This document shows, in pieces, positions 63,345 through 64,000 of a stretch of 64,000 nt of DNA. How positions within the stretch are numbered: position 1 is the first letter of the stretch; every line of letters begins with the position of its first letter. Below the pieces are notes generated by a model, which was not told the origin of the DNA, ran no database searches, and saw only the letters and a list, made by a program, of their open reading frames with translations. Source of the stretch: Liolophura sinensis. Taxonomy: Eukaryota > Mollusca > Polyplacophora > Chitonida > Chitonidae. The stretch spans positions 15,945,127 through 16,009,126 of the forward strand of contig NC_088297.1 in assembly GCF_032854445.1 (NCBI RefSeq). Direction: 5' to 3'. Position numbers and translations under genes: made by a program.

Positions 63345-64000
63345 GGACATATTCATTCATTCATTGATCCATCCATTCATTCATTCATTCAGTCATCGAT
63401 TCATCCATTGATTCATCCCATCGTTCATTCATACATCAATACATCCAATGATTCATTTAATCATGCAGTCAGTCATTGATTGATTGAGTTATTGATTGAT
63501 TCATTGATTAATTAATTCATTCATTGAATCATTCATTCAGTCAGTCAGTCAGTCAGCCAGGCATTCATTCATTCATTCATCCATTGATCCATCCATCCAT
63601 CCATTCTTTCATTCATTCATTCAATCATCTATTCATCCATTGATCCATCCATTTATTCATCACATTCGATCACTGATTCATTCATTCGTCTAATCATTCA
63701 TTCATTCATTCAGTCAGTCAGCCAGGCATTCATTCATTCATTCATCCATTGATCCATCCATCCATCCATTCTTTCATTCATTCATTCAATCATCTATTCA
63801 TCCATTGATCCATCCACTTATTCATCACATTCGATCACTGATTCATTCATTCGTCTAATCATTCATTCATTCATTCATACATACATTAATACATCCAATC
63901 ATCCAATCATTCTTTGATTCATTCATACATCAACACATCTGATGCTCCATTTAATCATGTAGCCATTCATTGCTCCAATCATTCTTTCATTTATTCATTC
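63345..64000. repeat. (ATTC)n-type degenerate microsatellite with a 165-bp higher-order repeat
   Basis: ATTCATTC words with CATC, GTCA and GATC variants fill the right end of the window and run off the edge. AGTCAGCCAGGCATTCATTC starts at 63551 and again at 63716, and the following sequence matches for the rest of the unit. Confidence 0.96.

Noticed and set aside
63270-63479. Ser/His/Ile-rich open frame at the right edge
   Set aside because: Translation of the ATTC-type microsatellite.

Overview
The window is a piece of an animal nuclear genome, most likely a marine lophotrochozoan such as a mollusc or brachiopod. Evidence: split genes with GT-AG introns, about 21 copies or fragments of a tRNA-headed SINE whose tail reads TGAAATATTCTTGAGTAC followed by an AAATA-rich end, a second SINE family ending in ACGTTAAACCCCAAGCACTC, and many minisatellites. 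The SINE tails look like those of molluscan genomes; that is recall, not a search result.

Two complete genes were reconstructed exon by exon, both on the + strand. CENPO (centromere protein O) has five coding exons between 2565 and 9139 that join to 303 codons. A TATA/initiator core promoter sits at 1515-1549 and a possible 24-nt non-coding first exon at 1546-1569. TTC39C (tetratricopeptide repeat protein 39C) has fourteen coding exons between 19319 and 34376 that join to 591 codons. All exon phases agree and each joined frame is open to one stop. A third exon at 48593-48707 (38 codons, strong start context, CpG-rich leader, GT donor) looks like the first coding exon of an unrecognised gene whose remaining exons lie beyond the window.

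Between the two genes (12.07-18.25 kb) lies a dead nest of retroelements. A minus-strand Ty3/Gypsy element (primer binding site, Gag with CCHC knuckle, protease, RNase H, integrase) has lost its reverse transcriptase. In that place sits a plus-strand Penelope-like element whose GIY-YIG endonuclease precedes the reverse transcriptase, the permuted order of the Naiad group. It carries a stop, frameshifts and a lost 3' half.

From 34.4 kb to the end the window is gene-poor. The most unusual object is a fold-back element at 40720-44484: two imperfect inverted arms, the left one with internal duplications, around a centre holding about 950 bp of degenerate TACACCTCA repeats. That repeat block splits a copy of a small dispersed repeat seen four more times between 46.6 and 58.7 kb. 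The rest holds SINE pieces, three small hairpin elements, minisatellites and an ATTC-type array at the right edge. If the exon at 48.6 kb is real, 48.7-64 kb may be its first intron.
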